Source: Uropetala carovei (lineage: Eukaryota; Arthropoda; Insecta; Odonata; Petaluridae). Taken from it: a stretch of DNA of 64,000 nucleotides. The notes under the pieces are model-generated. The model was not told the origin of the DNA. It was given only the letters and a program-made list of their open reading frames with translations, and did no database searches. This document shows, piece after piece, positions 24,232 to 37,246 of this stretch (position 1 is its first letter; every line of letters starts with the position of its first letter). Location of the stretch: positions 1 through 64,000 of the forward strand of contig JAXCHB010000210.1 of NCBI GenBank assembly GCA_036926305.1. The letters are read 5' to 3'. The translations under genes and the position numbers were made by a program.

Positions 24232-24918
24232 AAACGTAAAGGAAGGAAGGAAGGAACGAAAACACCGAACACAAACTCATATACACTAAGCGACACCCCC
24301 CTGACTCTCACAACAACCTTCCACCCAGGTCTACACGAAGCCCTGAAAAACATCCTTGCCGCCGCCCACCCCATTCTCACATCCTCACCCATCACCCTTA
24401 CACTCTTCAAGCCACCCATCATATCATTCCGTCGACCCAGGAATCTAAGCGACTTGATGTGGCGCAAAGAATTCCCTACAGGTACAACACCACCCCCCGC
24501 AGGGTCTTTCCCATGCGAAAGACCACGGTGCCTCACTTGCCCCATCATAGAGACTTCCTCCACGTTCACCAGCCCGAAAACAGACATCACCTATCCGATT
24601 ACGTCCCACGGAACCTGCACCTCCAGAAATATAATCTATTTATTAAACTGCACACAATGCCCGGCGTTTTACGTGGGCCTTACCACCACACCCCTCAACA
24701 TCCGCATGAACGGTCATCGGGACAGTGTCGCTCATAAGCGCCCCCTTCCAGTGGCCGATCATGCGGTAAGCCACTCCCTACCCTTCAATAGATGTTTTAC
24801 AGTCAAAACAATCCGGGCTCTCCCAAAAGACTCTCCCGCACCACAACTCCGCCAATGGGAGCTCGCTCATATAGAAATCCTCCGCTCTCTTTCCTTTCCC
24901 GGTCTAAACCTTCGTTGA
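24232..24918 (+). CDS. Penelope-like element C-terminus (RT tail + GIY-YIG endonuclease), 5'-truncated
   Basis: An open frame of about 228 codons from after the stop at 24229 to the TGA at 24916-24918. The first part has PPIISFRRPRNLSDL, the conserved link between reverse transcriptase thumb and endonuclease in Penelope-like elements. It is followed by CERPRCLTCP (a CxxC zinc-binding pair). Next comes the GIY-YIG core, with IYLLNCTQC as the GIY-like strand, FYVGLT as YIG and IRMNGHRDSV as the helix with Arg and His. The reverse transcriptase itself is absent upstream, so this is a 5'-truncated copy, as is common for PLEs. The frame has no stops, which suggests modest age. It would nick DNA for integration if part of a whole protein; alone it is unlikely to act. 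Confidence 0.85.
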   Translation, partial: KRKGRKEGTKTPNTNSYTLSDTPLTLTTTFHPGLHEALKNILAAAHPILTSSPITLTLFKPPIISFRRPRNLSDLMWRKEFPTGTTPPPAGSFPCERPRCLTCPIIETSSTFTSPKTDITYPITSHGTCTSRNIIYLLNCTQCPAFYVGLTTTPLNIRMNGHRDSVAHKRPLPVADHAVSHSLPFNRCFTVKTIRALPKDSPAPQLRQWELAHIEILRSLSFPGLNLR

Positions 24919-25090
24919 CACCCCAACCTTAAATACCCTAGCCTCCTTCCCACGAACCCCATCCTCTTCCCATCCCCTCTACCCCCAGTGAGACACTTAG
25001 GTTTAGTTTTAGTAATACTCTTGTGCCGAAGAAGGGCGGATGCCCGAAAGCTCCAAGCAAAAGCCTTCCTCTATCTCTCTCTCTCTCTCT
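24919..25090 (+). other. PLE 3' untranslated region
   Basis: C-rich non-coding sequence after the PLE stop, containing the hammerhead-like core at 25026-25049 and then a CT run. PLEs carry such a motif in repeats at both ends; the 5' counterpart is not in this window. From 25190 a (TA)n stretch and unrelated sequence follow. Confidence 0.6.
25026..25049 (+). ncRNA. hammerhead-ribozyme-like core of a PLE
   Basis: CCGAAGA, an unpaired A, stem GGGC/GCCC with loop GGAT, then GAAA. This is the order CUGANGA - stem II - GAAA of a hammerhead core, with the U of CUGANGA replaced by C. Short flanking words (GCTCCAAGC) could form a small stem III. Hammerhead motifs are a known feature of Penelope-like elements. 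The U-to-C change would be expected to reduce or abolish self-cleavage. Confidence 0.45.
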
Positions 25091-25275
25091 CCGACACCCT
25101 AGCGGCTTTCCTTACGGTAAATGCTCACTGTGTTTCTTTCAACACCTAGTTGCGCTAAATATCCTCATTTACCTTTTCCTCTTCCGCGAGTATATATATA
25201 TATACATTTTTTTCTTTGAAATAATCACAACGAACTCCCAATTTTCGACAAACTTGCCTTTCGAATTATTGATTG

Positions 25276-25320
25276 TTCGACGAATTTGTTTTCGACGAAT
25301 TCGTCTTCGACGAATTCACC
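25276..25320. repeat. 15-bp minisatellite, three units
   Basis: Three adjacent units of TTCGACGAATTYGTY (25276-25290, 25291-25305, 25306-25320), the last one diverged at its end. Confidence 0.85.
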
Positions 25321-28300
25321 TAGAACCGTCATTGCATTAGAAGACAATCTCTATTGCTATGAGCTTACACTATCGTAAATACCAATAATTCATTGATTAA
25401 ATAAAAAATAACTATGTAGTTAAATGTTAATTATGTACTCAACACCATACATTACTTAGCCGAAGGAATTCAGTCCGTTGTATAAATTAAAGCCGTTTAT
25501 GAAATATTAATATCGAAAACGTACCGTCAGTTCGTCGCCGACAAACAAAGAGATTCAGTACAACGGAATTCTAAAACAAGTCGCCCGTTCGATGTGAAGG
25601 AGGTGCTCATATAAAGGACCAGCAGCCGCATTAATCACGGTCCCGTGCACCTCTTGTAGAGCCTAATTCACCCATCAACCTGTCCGTTAAAATGGGGATT
25701 CTACACCTACTCCCCGGGACGCGACACGGGCGCCAACACGTTGCCTAAAACCTCTCAACACTATCCACAACCGAAGTGCACGTTGCCAGCGGACGGCGTA
25801 ACCAACTGGAGTTACAGCGCGCACCATTTCCTCCGAGTGACGTTGACATCCCGACAAAAGTTCGTTTGTACATGGAGGTACCGCGTAAGAGAGATGGAGT
25901 TCGAGAGAGAGAGAGAAAAGAGAGAGCGGAAGAGTAGGTGCTCGCGTCGGTAAATCACCTATATTCATGACTACGATTGTTTTGTCGTATCCTGGGGCAA
26001 CCTCGTTTGTAACTCCGGGTGTTTCCGGTAGAGAAAGAGACCATCTCGCCAAGTTCCACCCTCTTCAGAGGAAGAGACAGAAATGGAGGGGGCTTAATGC
26101 ATCAAAAATGTACGGAGAAAAGTGGTTCCGTTGAGATGGACAAGGAAGGATGTCGTCGTTCTTTTCCGAAGCTCGATATCTGTTAATTATGGCGAAAATG
26201 TTATTTATGTGAATTTCTTGAATATTCGACGTAGACACGATTTCACTGAATTTCAATGAACTTACCATTAAGTGTATTTCTATCACTATTAATTAAGGTT
26301 CCATTGAAATTTGAACATTGTCTTCTAAGGAATAGTAATAGGATTGTAAAATTCTCGATAACAAATCGATCAAACCGAAGTCACTGAATATAATAAACTA
26401 CGGATCTATCGCAAATAACTATCTGAAAAAATAACTTCGTTTTGCAAAAACAATGTAATACTGATGGCGTATATGAAAATGAGTTAAAATCTTTTTTTCA
26501 TTATCTTTCCTTTCATGGCATTTACGAAATTTCATGAATTAATGTCGTTTACGTTACACTCCGAAAATAACTATAATTTTATTTAGCAGTTTAGAAAGCG
26601 ATTTCTTTTTCCTTCTTATAAGTTATTCTATTGGTTGCATAAATGGTACGACAAAATATTATGAAGAGCGTGAATTCGTTTGTAAATCTCCTAACACATC
26701 AATCCCACCGAAGAATCAGTTGACAGCGCAAACGTCTCCAGTTCGGATTGACAACCACGGGGAAATTCGGTAAATATAGCAGAACATTGATCCATTTCTG
26801 CTGTATTCCCTTGATTTAAGATTGAATACACTAAACGCTGAAGTAAAAGATGCTGATCAAGAATCAGGCGAACAACTACTAATCCAGCCCGAGGCGAAGA
26901 TAAAACTGTTTAACCGAATATAAAATGATAAAACTTGCATTAATGATAAAGTAATCCGAAAAAAATGACATCTTAAAATATCTGAAATTCGATTTATAAC
27001 TGCTCGACTGCATTCAACTTTTTCTCCACTGCGTTAATCGAAAAACGTCAACCGCGAGACGATGGAGCGCGGTCCATAAAATGTTTTTTTTCAACTCGTT
27101 ATTACTCCGGGCATGAATGAAGTGAGAGATAACCGAACTGTTTAGGCATGAGGAGCCCAAGGCAAATCAGATAATTAGCATGACAAGCTTAAAAAAGAAA
27201 CCCGCGAGAGATTAATGGAAACGTCGTCTATCGCAACGGATCTCTTTGCTGCCGCGTGAGGGGGAGGGGGAGGAAAAGTTTCTCAGTTGACGGAATGTGC
27301 GCGTGACACCTGAAGAATGAACGGTTTTAAAACCGTGAATGGAAGGACTAAACAATTAATCCGACGATGGGGCATTAATCTTTCGTAGTAATTAGGCCTG
27401 CCTCCGACGGCAGAGCCGAGCTAGCCTTCGGAACATAAGGAAGCGGAGTGTTATTTTGACGAGAAGAGAAGATGGAGATGAGGGTGAGTCGGAGGTGGGA
27501 TGGAGACCGGAGAGGGTAGAAGGGTGGAAAAGTTCTGGCTAATGAGGTGGAAATAATTTAAAAATATAACCCAGTCGTTAAGCTCAGCGAGACGATCGCC
27601 TGCTTCCCTCGATGTTTCGTTCGCTAAACAATAACTTACCCAAGTCACGATGGTGAAGAGATCGCAACCGAACCCCATTAAAAGTTGCCATAAAACTCGG
27701 CGTCTTAGTGAAATCCTCAGTCTCGTCGATAAAGCATGTAATCAAAGCAGACGACGCTAATTTTAGGCTTCAAAAGCTCGCCCCAGACCTTCACAAAATT
27801 AACCATTTACCGCCGAGTATTCTCAAGTAATAAAAACCTAAATATTCTTCTGTTCTAATGCCCCTTTTAATGAAGAGAAAATTCGCAATCTCACCTAATT
27901 ATGCAGCTTTTATAATAACTTGACCTGAATTTCTAGCCACTAGTCCGTGTTTGTCGAAGCTCAAATGGGGGACATTATTATCAACACGGGAATATGACGA
28001 ATAAATTTTGTATCTCCAATAGCCATAAAAATATTTGGAAAATGCATTAGAAGAGCTTGATTTTTTTAAAATAAGAATAATCCACAACCGTTCTCGAAAA
28101 TTTATCTTTGGTGAAAAATAATAAAACAAACACGCTTGTATATCTCGTCTGACAGCTGTTCATTTCGTTCAGAAAGTTGAAACAGTCTAATTTAAAATTT
28201 ATAGGAGCACTTCGAAAAGTTTTTAACCGTACAAGAAGAGTAACGAAGTTGGGATTTTGCGAAAATCATTTCACGCATCGATTTTAAAATGCAAAACAGC

Positions 28301-28983
28301 GACTACGTTTCGGAGATGAAATTTTCCTTTCGTTATATTCCTTACGTCAATCTTATATTATGTCATCCCTACTTGCATGAACTTATTTGATTGCACATCT
28401 CTGCTTAAAAAATACAAATAAAACGAAACTGTTGACACGAAATAAAGCCATCAAGGGTATTGGAATAGCAGGAGTAAAAAAAGAAGATTCAAATCCAGGA
28501 CGAGGTACAGCTTGGGACGAACGCGAGACCTAAATCTCACCTCCCGAGAGAATCATTTCCTGTCTTTTCCTCAATACATCCATCAATAGGATCCCTTCGA
28601 AACACTTCCTCAGGGGACACCGCCCCACTCTCCCTTCCCATCGCTCCCTTCTCCACTTTAAATTCGTCGACCTTCTACGCAAGAAAAAAGAAACCAACCT
28701 CCCCCAACACCTTAACTTGCCCCCTCTTTCGTTCTCCCGCCTCCCTCCAAACTGTTGCTACGAGAAGAAAGGGGTAGTAGAGGAGAGGGTAAAAGAGCTA
28801 TTCCCAAGGAACAGCAGATCCTTGATAATTACTCCTTCGAGGCAGTTCTTTTTTCGTTCTCTTTATCCTCCTTCCTCTTTTTTTTCGAACCTACTCGGTG
28901 AAAAAATGCGCTCAGAATACCGAATGAAGCGCAGCAGAATCTTCGGAGGATAATGGGATTATAAAATGCATTTCGTATTTTTA
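25321..28983. other. non-coding DNA, no gene recognised
   Basis: No supported genes. Local features are a GA-rich patch at 25900-25935, a GC-richer segment at 25650-25830 and a CT-rich segment at 28590-28870. Small open frames do not resemble known families. Confidence 0.5.
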
Positions 28984-29590
28984 AACAAGTTAGGAAAGTG
29001 TACAACGTATCACAAATGGGCGCGTTTCGTGCAATGGAGTATTATAAATAAATTATATACCTGTACGTAAGGGAAATAGTGCTTTAAAGTTCTTGGTAGT
29101 TAGATATTATCTCCAGGACCTTCGCAGGACTCCGATAATAAGTAATTACCAAAGATTTTTATTAATGATAAAGATCTTTCTGAACAATTTATGTAATGAT
29201 TATAACATTCTAAATTATACTATTTATTTATTAATTTTTACCATGTTTTGGTGGAAAGAACAAGGTTGGATTGGTTTCTACCAAGATATCTGTAGTCTAC
29301 AGAGGAATTGCTTGACTGCTGCGCCGCAAATTGAGAGGATATTGGCGAGCCTTCGGCTCGCTTTGTTTTTAATTTAGTTGTCGTATCCGGCCGTTACCGC
29401 GCCCTTCGCCTCGCTGGGACCAAACTATCCCTCCACGTTGTCCGGTGATCGGGTTTGTAAATGTCGCGACGGACCGATCATCATGGGTTAGCAAGCTTTA
29501 AATTAACTCAATGAAGCCATTGTTGAGTTCTGCGAAGGTCCTGGATAATAATATCTAAGTACCAAGTTCTTTTCTTCGTGATAAAAATGA
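28984..29590 (+). repeat. dispersed repeat, filled-site copy
   Basis: Second copy of the repeat at 23928-24050, split by the element at 29095-29563. Left part 28984-29094, right part from 29564. Confidence 0.88.
29095..29563. mobile_element. 469-bp TIR element with 8-bp target duplication
   Basis: The left end GGTAGTTAGATATTATCTCC and the minus-strand reading of the right end GGTACTTAGATATTATTATC continue as matching CAGGACCTTCGCAG for about 38 bp in all. The target duplication AAGTTCTT lies at 29087-29094 and 29564-29571. The uninterrupted paralogue at 24 kb has only one AAGTTCTT, which proves insertion and the exact borders. A GCGAGCC-TTC-GGCTCGC hairpin lies at about 29346-29362. An 8-bp duplication with GG..CC ends would fit Merlin-like or hAT-like mobilisation, but I cannot assign the family. 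It encodes no transposase. Confidence 0.9.
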
Positions 29591-31427
29591 TAAAAATGTG
29601 TAGGAAAGGAAATACTCTACTTTATTAGTTCTACAACTTTTATTTGAAAAATATTTTGATATGACTAATATTTTACGATATATGACGGAAAGTTCATTTT
29701 TTCACCAGTAAAGTGGCACCCCTGATTGGCGTACGTGATTCGTTTTTGCGATTTTCTTACTATCTTTGATTGTAAGTCCTTAATATAAAATTTCATGAAA
29801 ATCCGTTCTGTGGAAGCCGAGAACGAACATGCGGGATGAACAGACGGGCAGACAGACGATATAGGCGCTCACGCAGGAAGTAATTCAACGGAGTACAATT
29901 GTTGCGCAGGAACCTAATTGATAAATAGAAATTGAGGTTGCGGGAGATCATGACTCTGAAAAAATGGATTTCTTAGGCTTGAAAATGAAAAGAGCTGGAA
30001 ATGCCACGTTATGAAAGAGGTATTTCATAATGACCTCTACTTTTTAAAAACAAATGCTTAATTTCTTTTGCCAGATGGCATTTTTTTCTACTCGAAATTT
30101 ACAGCTTTCTGACTGCTAGTTTTCAAGACCTTCGCAATGAGCGCTGAAATTTTAAAATGGCACACGTTGATAAAGATACCCATAAGGCATTGCTTTTCTC
30201 CTATTTTAAATTCCGTTCCTATTATTAGAAGGTAGTTCACACGATTGTCCACTGAATAATAATCTTATTTATACAACATCATCGCTTGCTAAAAAGAATA
30301 AGTACAGCAGAGTGAATTTTAATTGATTCTGCAACCAAACCTGCTATAATTTTTTAATACTCTGCGCACCGATGAACGTAATTAACATGGATTTGTTTTA
30401 TTTTTCACTGTAATTATGATAAAAACGGTCAAATAAACATGTTTACGTAATTTTCTTTGATTCATGATGGTATCTTCAATTTGTAGGCTTGTTTCACTTC
30501 CAGTGTGAGCGCCTATTGGCTTCGGTCTGTACCTCCGAACGTACGCTTGTTCGTTCTCGGCTGCAACAAAAAGGATTTCCATTAAATTTGGAATTAAGGA
30601 CTTCTGGGCAAATAAAATTATTCACATGGCGTGATTCACTGCATTTTGGTGTGAACTGTTTAGTTTCAAATGCTTTCTCACAAGAAATGAGCAAAGTTGT
30701 AACGCACCGTAAAATTTCCTGTCTTAATTTCTATTTACAGAAATATTCGTATTATTTTTAAAGTGATTAGTCAAAACATATTTGTTAAAGTAATTAATGA
30801 CCGTTTTAGAATCACTCGACATTTGCTAAAAACCTAAATATTATGCCTCAAATACTACGCTTAGGATATTTAGTTTGAAGGAAAAAGATGCTAGAACCAT
30901 AAATATATAAACATTAGTGTAATATCCCGTCGAAAATGATGCTTAGGCATTAATTATTAAACTTACCTTAAATTATCTCAATATTTAGACCTCAGCTAAG
31001 AGTTAACTAAAAAACGAATGTCAAATAAAATATATTCAATTTTGTTGCCAGTAATGATTCCCTTCATATTTTTTCCATTAATTTATTTTACTCTATCGAT
31101 TGAAAATAATAATAATTTAGCATTTACCTTAATCAAAAAAGGAAAAATAAATAAACCAGTTAAATATGAAAATAAAAAATAATCTAACTCTCGGCCAATG
31201 TACACCTGACTTCCTAAAATTCAGCAAAAATATTTCCTATTTGTTTTAATAAACATCAAAGAAAGGAAAGACACTACTCAAATCCGTGCAGATAAACCTG
31301 ACTGAGAGCGGACTGACCGCTACTTACTTATTTCCATTATTCACAAGAATAATTAAGCTCATTTAACTCCTTTCAGTAAAAACTGAAATTTCATTTCGCA
31401 TATATAAATTTGCGATGTCTATTAACT

Positions 31428-31429
<2 letters not shown>
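29591..31429. other. AT-rich DNA, no gene recognised
   Basis: GGGCAGACAGACGATATAGG near 29847 resembles words found in the hairpin-ended repeat family. No gene is supported. Confidence 0.5.

Positions 31430-31474
<45 letters not shown>
31430..31474. repeat. (TA)n microsatellite
   Basis: About 22 uninterrupted TA units. Confidence 0.97.
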
Positions 31475-31477
<3 letters not shown>

Positions 31478-32827
31478 GGCCCAACGATGGAAGGAAAGAG
31501 CGATCATATGGTAAGCTCAAATGCGGTAACAATGTGTGGAATAGTCATGATAAGCCTGTCTTTTTTCCCAAAGATCGTAAGATACGTCATTTCCAGAATA
31601 TTAGAATTATTTGTTTCTATAATCCTGAACAAGCACGACATTTTTCTATAATAACTTATGTTAAGAAAAGATTCCCTTTATTAATACGAACGAAACTCAG
31701 GGAAGAGTGGTTTAGCTCCATTTCCTATTTTATGAATCAGTTTAATGGAGTGCAACTTATAACCGTCCAAGATCTAATGAATGGGGTGTTATGAATGACC
31801 CGCTTCCCTTCAAGTTTATTCTTGATATGGGGCATTCGTTCACTCCAGACGTTTTCATTTAAAAATTCATCGAAAATCTTCTTATTAAAACGAGTGTGAA
31901 CCGTTAAATAAGTGTTATTACGCTTTAATTAAAATTAAATGTTCCACTCGAGTATTTTTGGAGATACTTGAAGACGAATGCTGGGTTAAATATAATTAAT
32001 GAAAATTTTTATTCATTATGAATGTTTAATTTTTCTCATCGTCCGTATTCATGGAGTTTAATGATAGTCCCACGAGGATAAAATTCTCTTACAAATTTCA
32101 TATTCTCTTTCAACCGTCTACGTAAAATCTTGATAGTTACCAGGAAGCAATAACCTTAAAGTAGTAAAAAATTAACCATTCAAAATTAAATTCTTAAACT
32201 GGATATCAATTTAATCTTTGTCGATTAATCTAGGAATAAAAGAGAAAATTAATAACCCTATAATAGCAAAAATATTTCAAACATAAATAAAAATTGAAAA
32301 ATAATTTCCTTTATAATCCTGTTATAAGAACATCGAAGTTTCTACGACACATTAAATTGAAACAAATGCTAATTAAAATGTAATTATTGCGAATACTTCC
32401 CAAATTTTATATTTTGTGCTTACAACACAAAATTAATATTGTTTCCTATATATAAAATTATCTTAAAGCATTTTGTGGTCGCTGAATTATCCTGTTTTTA
32501 GTAATAATCCAGACTAGAGTTGTTGCTGCAGCCTCGTTGGCGATGACGCCAAGATAGCACGTATGTTAAGAGGTAACTAATTGAGCCTCTCGTGTGCTGC
32601 ATCCTCTCCGCACGTCCTTATGCCCCCTCGTCTCACGGATACCCAACCGCGCTACAATGTGACGTAGTGGAGAGGATCAGAGCCATACGACCTAAACCAC
32701 AGAGCGAGACGAGGGAAACGGAGACGACACCACCTAACGCCTCGTGGCTGTGCCACTATGTCAGCATTTATCCTTGGAGGGTCAGCGAGATAGGATTTTG
32801 TCTGGAAATGACAATCCCGTGGTCTCC
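31475..32827. other. AT-rich DNA, no gene recognised
   Basis: No supported coding region. A GC-richer patch at 32520-32800 contains only a short non-conserved frame. Confidence 0.5.
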
Positions 32828-32880
32828 TTAACCCTAGGATGCATATGTGGGGTATCTTTTTGACCCAGCCACATGCAAAA
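32828..32880 (+). mobile_element. possible piggyBac-like terminus
   Basis: TTAA (32828-32831) is followed by CCCTAGGATGCATATGTGGG and then a TTTTTGACCC motif, the layout of piggyBac-type ends (TTAA target, CCCT start). I did not find the matching right end, so this rests on one terminus only. Confidence 0.3.
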
Positions 32881-35800
32881 AATGATCCACATCGATATCG
32901 GACCGTGGTCTTAGATATGCCTCAGGCCTCCCCTTCGTGATTTAAAAGCAACCTTTCCAAGAATTAATCGTTATTTGATTTTGAGAATTTACCCAAAAAC
33001 AACAACATCTATACATTTACATAGGTGGGTGGTTTTCAAACCTCCATATTTTTATACTATTTCATTAATATATATCAATGAGTCGTTCGTTTTTATAATT
33101 ATTGATGCATTGCTGAATCATGTTTTGATAACTAAGGATGAGGAACATTAGGAAAATAATAATAAAAGGCGTGCAACTTTTGCAACGTCCATCAGCAATT
33201 TCTGATAATACACGAAGAAAACACCTATGTTCCCTAGTCCAAAAATGAGTTCAACACGTAAACAGTAAAGAGTTCAGAAGATTAATTTCTGATCGGTATC
33301 GTTTTGGGAAGTAATTTTCGGATGTTTTTCTTTACATATTAGTAATTTAGGCTTTCGTCCGGTGACAACGGTACCTAAACTTTGAAAACCACCCAGGAAT
33401 GACGAAGATAGCCGACGTTCGGAAATTTAACAAAATCCGGCATTAATGTCGCATTTATACAATAACGCTTCCGGATTCTTATTCCCAATAGTGCTAGGTA
33501 ATTTCCATTAAAAATGCAAGTTGATACATTGTAGGACTTCCGAGTTCTAAACATTCAAAATAGTCATATCGGGTCAAGAGGGATAAAAACCGTGCTTTTT
33601 TCAAATATAGCTCGATATAAAATATTTAAATATAAACTAAAAATATAAAATGTGCATCAACTAACGTAGAAATGAATGCTCTACCCGGTATTTTTCATCC
33701 CACTAAAATCTGTGGGGCTGTTTTCTAGATATAGCTCCTCAAACTCGGGTATCTAGACTTTTTGCAATGACAGTAAAAGCAGACAGTGGAACAGTGATCC
33801 TGCTCTGCAAGCTAGAAAGGTTGCAACTCAACACATCATTCAGTTTTTTCGTGGATTTAATCGTAAAAAATACACGAATCTCTACAGCAGTCAGGATGAA
33901 AAATGAAAAAATTTCTATTTATTTTTCATAAAGTGGTTTTCGTTTGGTTTCCGGCTTTTAATTGACTTTTTAAAAATGTTTTTTCATAGGCAATAAGTGG
34001 CTTTTCATCAAGATTGGTAGAGAAGCAATCGCGACTGTCGCAATATACTGTAATACTATAATACTATCTACAGTTAAAATTGATTTGGTCTTAAATTGCA
34101 CTTAATTAAAATTACAGCCAACAAAAATGGCTTTCATAAAGCTTCTGCAGAAAATAATCCACTTTTACAAAAGCAAAAGAAATATGTGACTTGATGGTTT
34201 TAGACTACACTTTGAGAAAATTAATAGCGAAGCACTATTAATGGTATTACAACTTCACTCTTATTAGAGACCACACTTTAATTACAACATTTTCACTCAG
34301 TGGTTTCGATTAAATTCCTTATTTTGAATGGTTAATTTGAATTATTCGTGAAATTTTGCTACTCTTTTTCAACAAAGTCAAACAGCGTGAAGAACTTGAC
34401 CGTATCTAGATTATAAAATAAGTATAATGACTCAATCTTCAAAATGAATCTCGTCTCCAATAATTTGTCGGCTTAAACAAACTCCAGCAGAATAATAGAA
34501 TCTTTGTCATAATGAGTCTATCAACCATATCACACACATAAACCATACAATTTTTTAACATGACAGCAAGTGGGCTCCTGAAAAATTAATATTTCAGTTT
34601 CAGTGAAAATCAAACCTACAAGCAAATTAATAGGAGAAAATGAAACGTCCTTTATTTGTCACACCACAATTATACATAACGCATAAAAATGATTCTTTTT
34701 CTTTCATTTGTGTTGCTCCGCAGATGCGCGCATAACCGTAAACTGGCACTTGTCTCCTGTTTTAAAAAAAGTTGGTCTTCGAAAGAGATTGGACGAACGC
34801 GCCACGGGTGAGTCAGAAAAAATAGGTTTTCTTCGCTGGAACCAGATCTCAGACCGCCTTGTCACACACGAAGTGTCACTCAGCATGCACGAGTTCTAAG
34901 AAATATGGCATTACTTGGTTGCGTTTGATGGTGAAGAGGAGTGAAGGGTGAAAATGGAACAGCTTGTTTGTAATAATAGGAAGGGGAGGAGTAGGTTTTT
35001 CCAAGGAATTTATAAAGACGCTCGTAGAAGAAATACGACCCCGTTTCCTGGAGAGAATCCTCGAGGATGGTTTATGTGAAAATAAATTAAATGGTGAACA
35101 AAAAAAGAAAAAGTATGGAAAAAAGAATGCTTTGCAGTTGCATAAAAATCTCAATTTTAGAATCACTATTTCGGCCTTTTCACGAAATTAAAATTTTCCT
35201 AGTTAAAAAAGAATTTATAATTAATTAAAGGGCTATTTTAATTACATGGTTTTCTGGATGAAACTTTAAACATACGCTGAATCAATAAAATTCAGGTTTC
35301 TGTACGAGTCCATCGACTCGATTTAGTGCTAAATCGAATTATATAATTTGATTAGAATTTGAATTCTGAATTTTTATCAACGCAGTGAGAAATTTTTATA
35401 GAAAAGGAAGAAGAAATGTAGATAAAAAGGATATAATTTAAGAAATTAATGTTTTAAAATATGAATTCGCACCAAGTAAACTTTCATTAATTTCTTATCT
35501 TTTTCCACAAAACAAAGTGAACGATTTTTTCATAAGGTACAATCAAGGAATATTTTATGGTTAAATTGTTTTAATATAAGTTAAAATTCCTGTATTCCAT
35601 TGTGGAGCAGCAAACCGAAACGCTTAAATTTTCTGAACCGAGAACCAAACTAGAAGTTTATGTAAAAATGGTTCCGTTTTGCGCAAAATGCATACAGCTC
35701 AAATGAATACGAAAAACTTACCAACTCCTATTCTGATTTCCTCCAAAAAAACTAAGTAAACCGTTAATGAACTGTGAAGCTTGATGGGGCTATAATTTTT

Positions 35801-37246
35801 ATAATGCTTAAACGATTACTATAGATTAAGTTATTTTGCGTAGATTTAGTAGTATCTATTAAAGATTTTCACTTATCGGACAGTTCAAACATTAGAATAT
35901 TGGGAAGATATTGGAAGTCGTGAACATAGCTTGCGAAATATTGCCGTCTCATCAGCTAGTTACTGCTTCTGATTTATGCCAATGCGATTGAATCATTTCT
36001 ATTATTATAGGGTAGAAAAACTAACAAATTTGTATTTTTAGTACAAATATAAGGAAATAAATAATGAATAAATCACATTATTCTTAAACCGAACCATTGC
36101 GAAAACAACTCAGAACCAAACCATTATTAAAAATTGCGAACCGAACCACCAACCAATCAATCAAAACTTGGGAGGGTTTGCTGCTCTGTTCCATTAAAAA
36201 CAAGATGTTTTACAAATAAATTTGAAATGAGTAATTTTATGCATAAAATTACGTCATAATTTCATCCTATTCTAGTTTTTCGCTAGCAAATAGCCGCATG
36301 GAAAGATATCATGCCAATAAAATGGAATAAAATACTCCTTCTTCCTTAACTGAAGAAATACATTTGCACTTGCAAGAAATAAATACTAACATTTAAAATT
36401 TTATAACTCAACAAAAAAATCCTAAATACAACTTAGAAAAACTCTTTTAAAAGCCTTTTTCACTTCTATTATGATTATGGTAAAGCTATGGCTTACTACT
36501 GAACGTAACTCAGGCTTGCATCTGCTACTTGAAAACAGACAGAAGGGACGCCGACAGAGACATAAACACCGCTCGCAGTCGCCTTTGGCGCCTGCATGCA
36601 AAATCTCTTAGTGATGAAGCATGAAAGATTCATGTTGGGCGGAATCGCAAAACTCGCACAAAGTGGAACATACCCCGGAATGCTCTTTCTAAAAAGAAAA
36701 ATAAGATAATTGAAATCGCGAGATATAAACGCCGTCGTTCAGAGAGACGGAAAACGTTGGAGGGCGAGCGCGGAAAATTTCGTCGCGGAGAGGATGACGG
36801 TCGGAATGTCTCCGGGATGGAAACTTTCCATGCAAACGTCAAACAACCCGCGTGAAGCAAAAACTTTCTCCCGCAGACCTGCACAAAGGGGGTAAGAGAG
36901 AGGGGTGAAAGTTTTTGCGCAAAATACTCCTCGGCGTAGGGGAAACGAACATAGGAGGAAAGCGTCCACATTGCTCTGCCGTTGAAAAATGCATGTCCCT
37001 GAAGGGTGCCCGAACGCGAAAATTCCCCTCAAGATAGAGCCGTCCACGAGCAAAAAGTTTTCTCCGTCGTGCGGAGTCGTTATACTCCCCGTCGGTTGAC
37101 GATTTTATTCTCGATTTTTTTTTACGCCGCGACTTGGGGGAGACGGCGTAACTTTCCGTTTCTTCTCATTTGCTTTGTTTTCCTCGCGCGCGATTCCCTC
37201 AGGGTAGAAAGTTTTACATACTACTGCATATACGAGAAGGAACTTT
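32881..37246. other. AT-rich DNA, no gene recognised
   Basis: A 14-base word GGGTGGTTTTCAAA occurs at about 33026 and in inverted form at about 33378, hinting at another decayed inverted-repeat element. The segment 36640-37200 is GC-richer but has no recognisable exon. Otherwise nothing. Confidence 0.45.

Noticed and set aside
25687..26052. 121-codon minus-strand frame in a GC-richer patch
   Set aside because: No domain and no conserved order of residues; GC content alone is not evidence of coding.
31415..31651. Open frame starting in the (TA)n run
   Set aside because: The first part is poly(Tyr-Ile) from the microsatellite.
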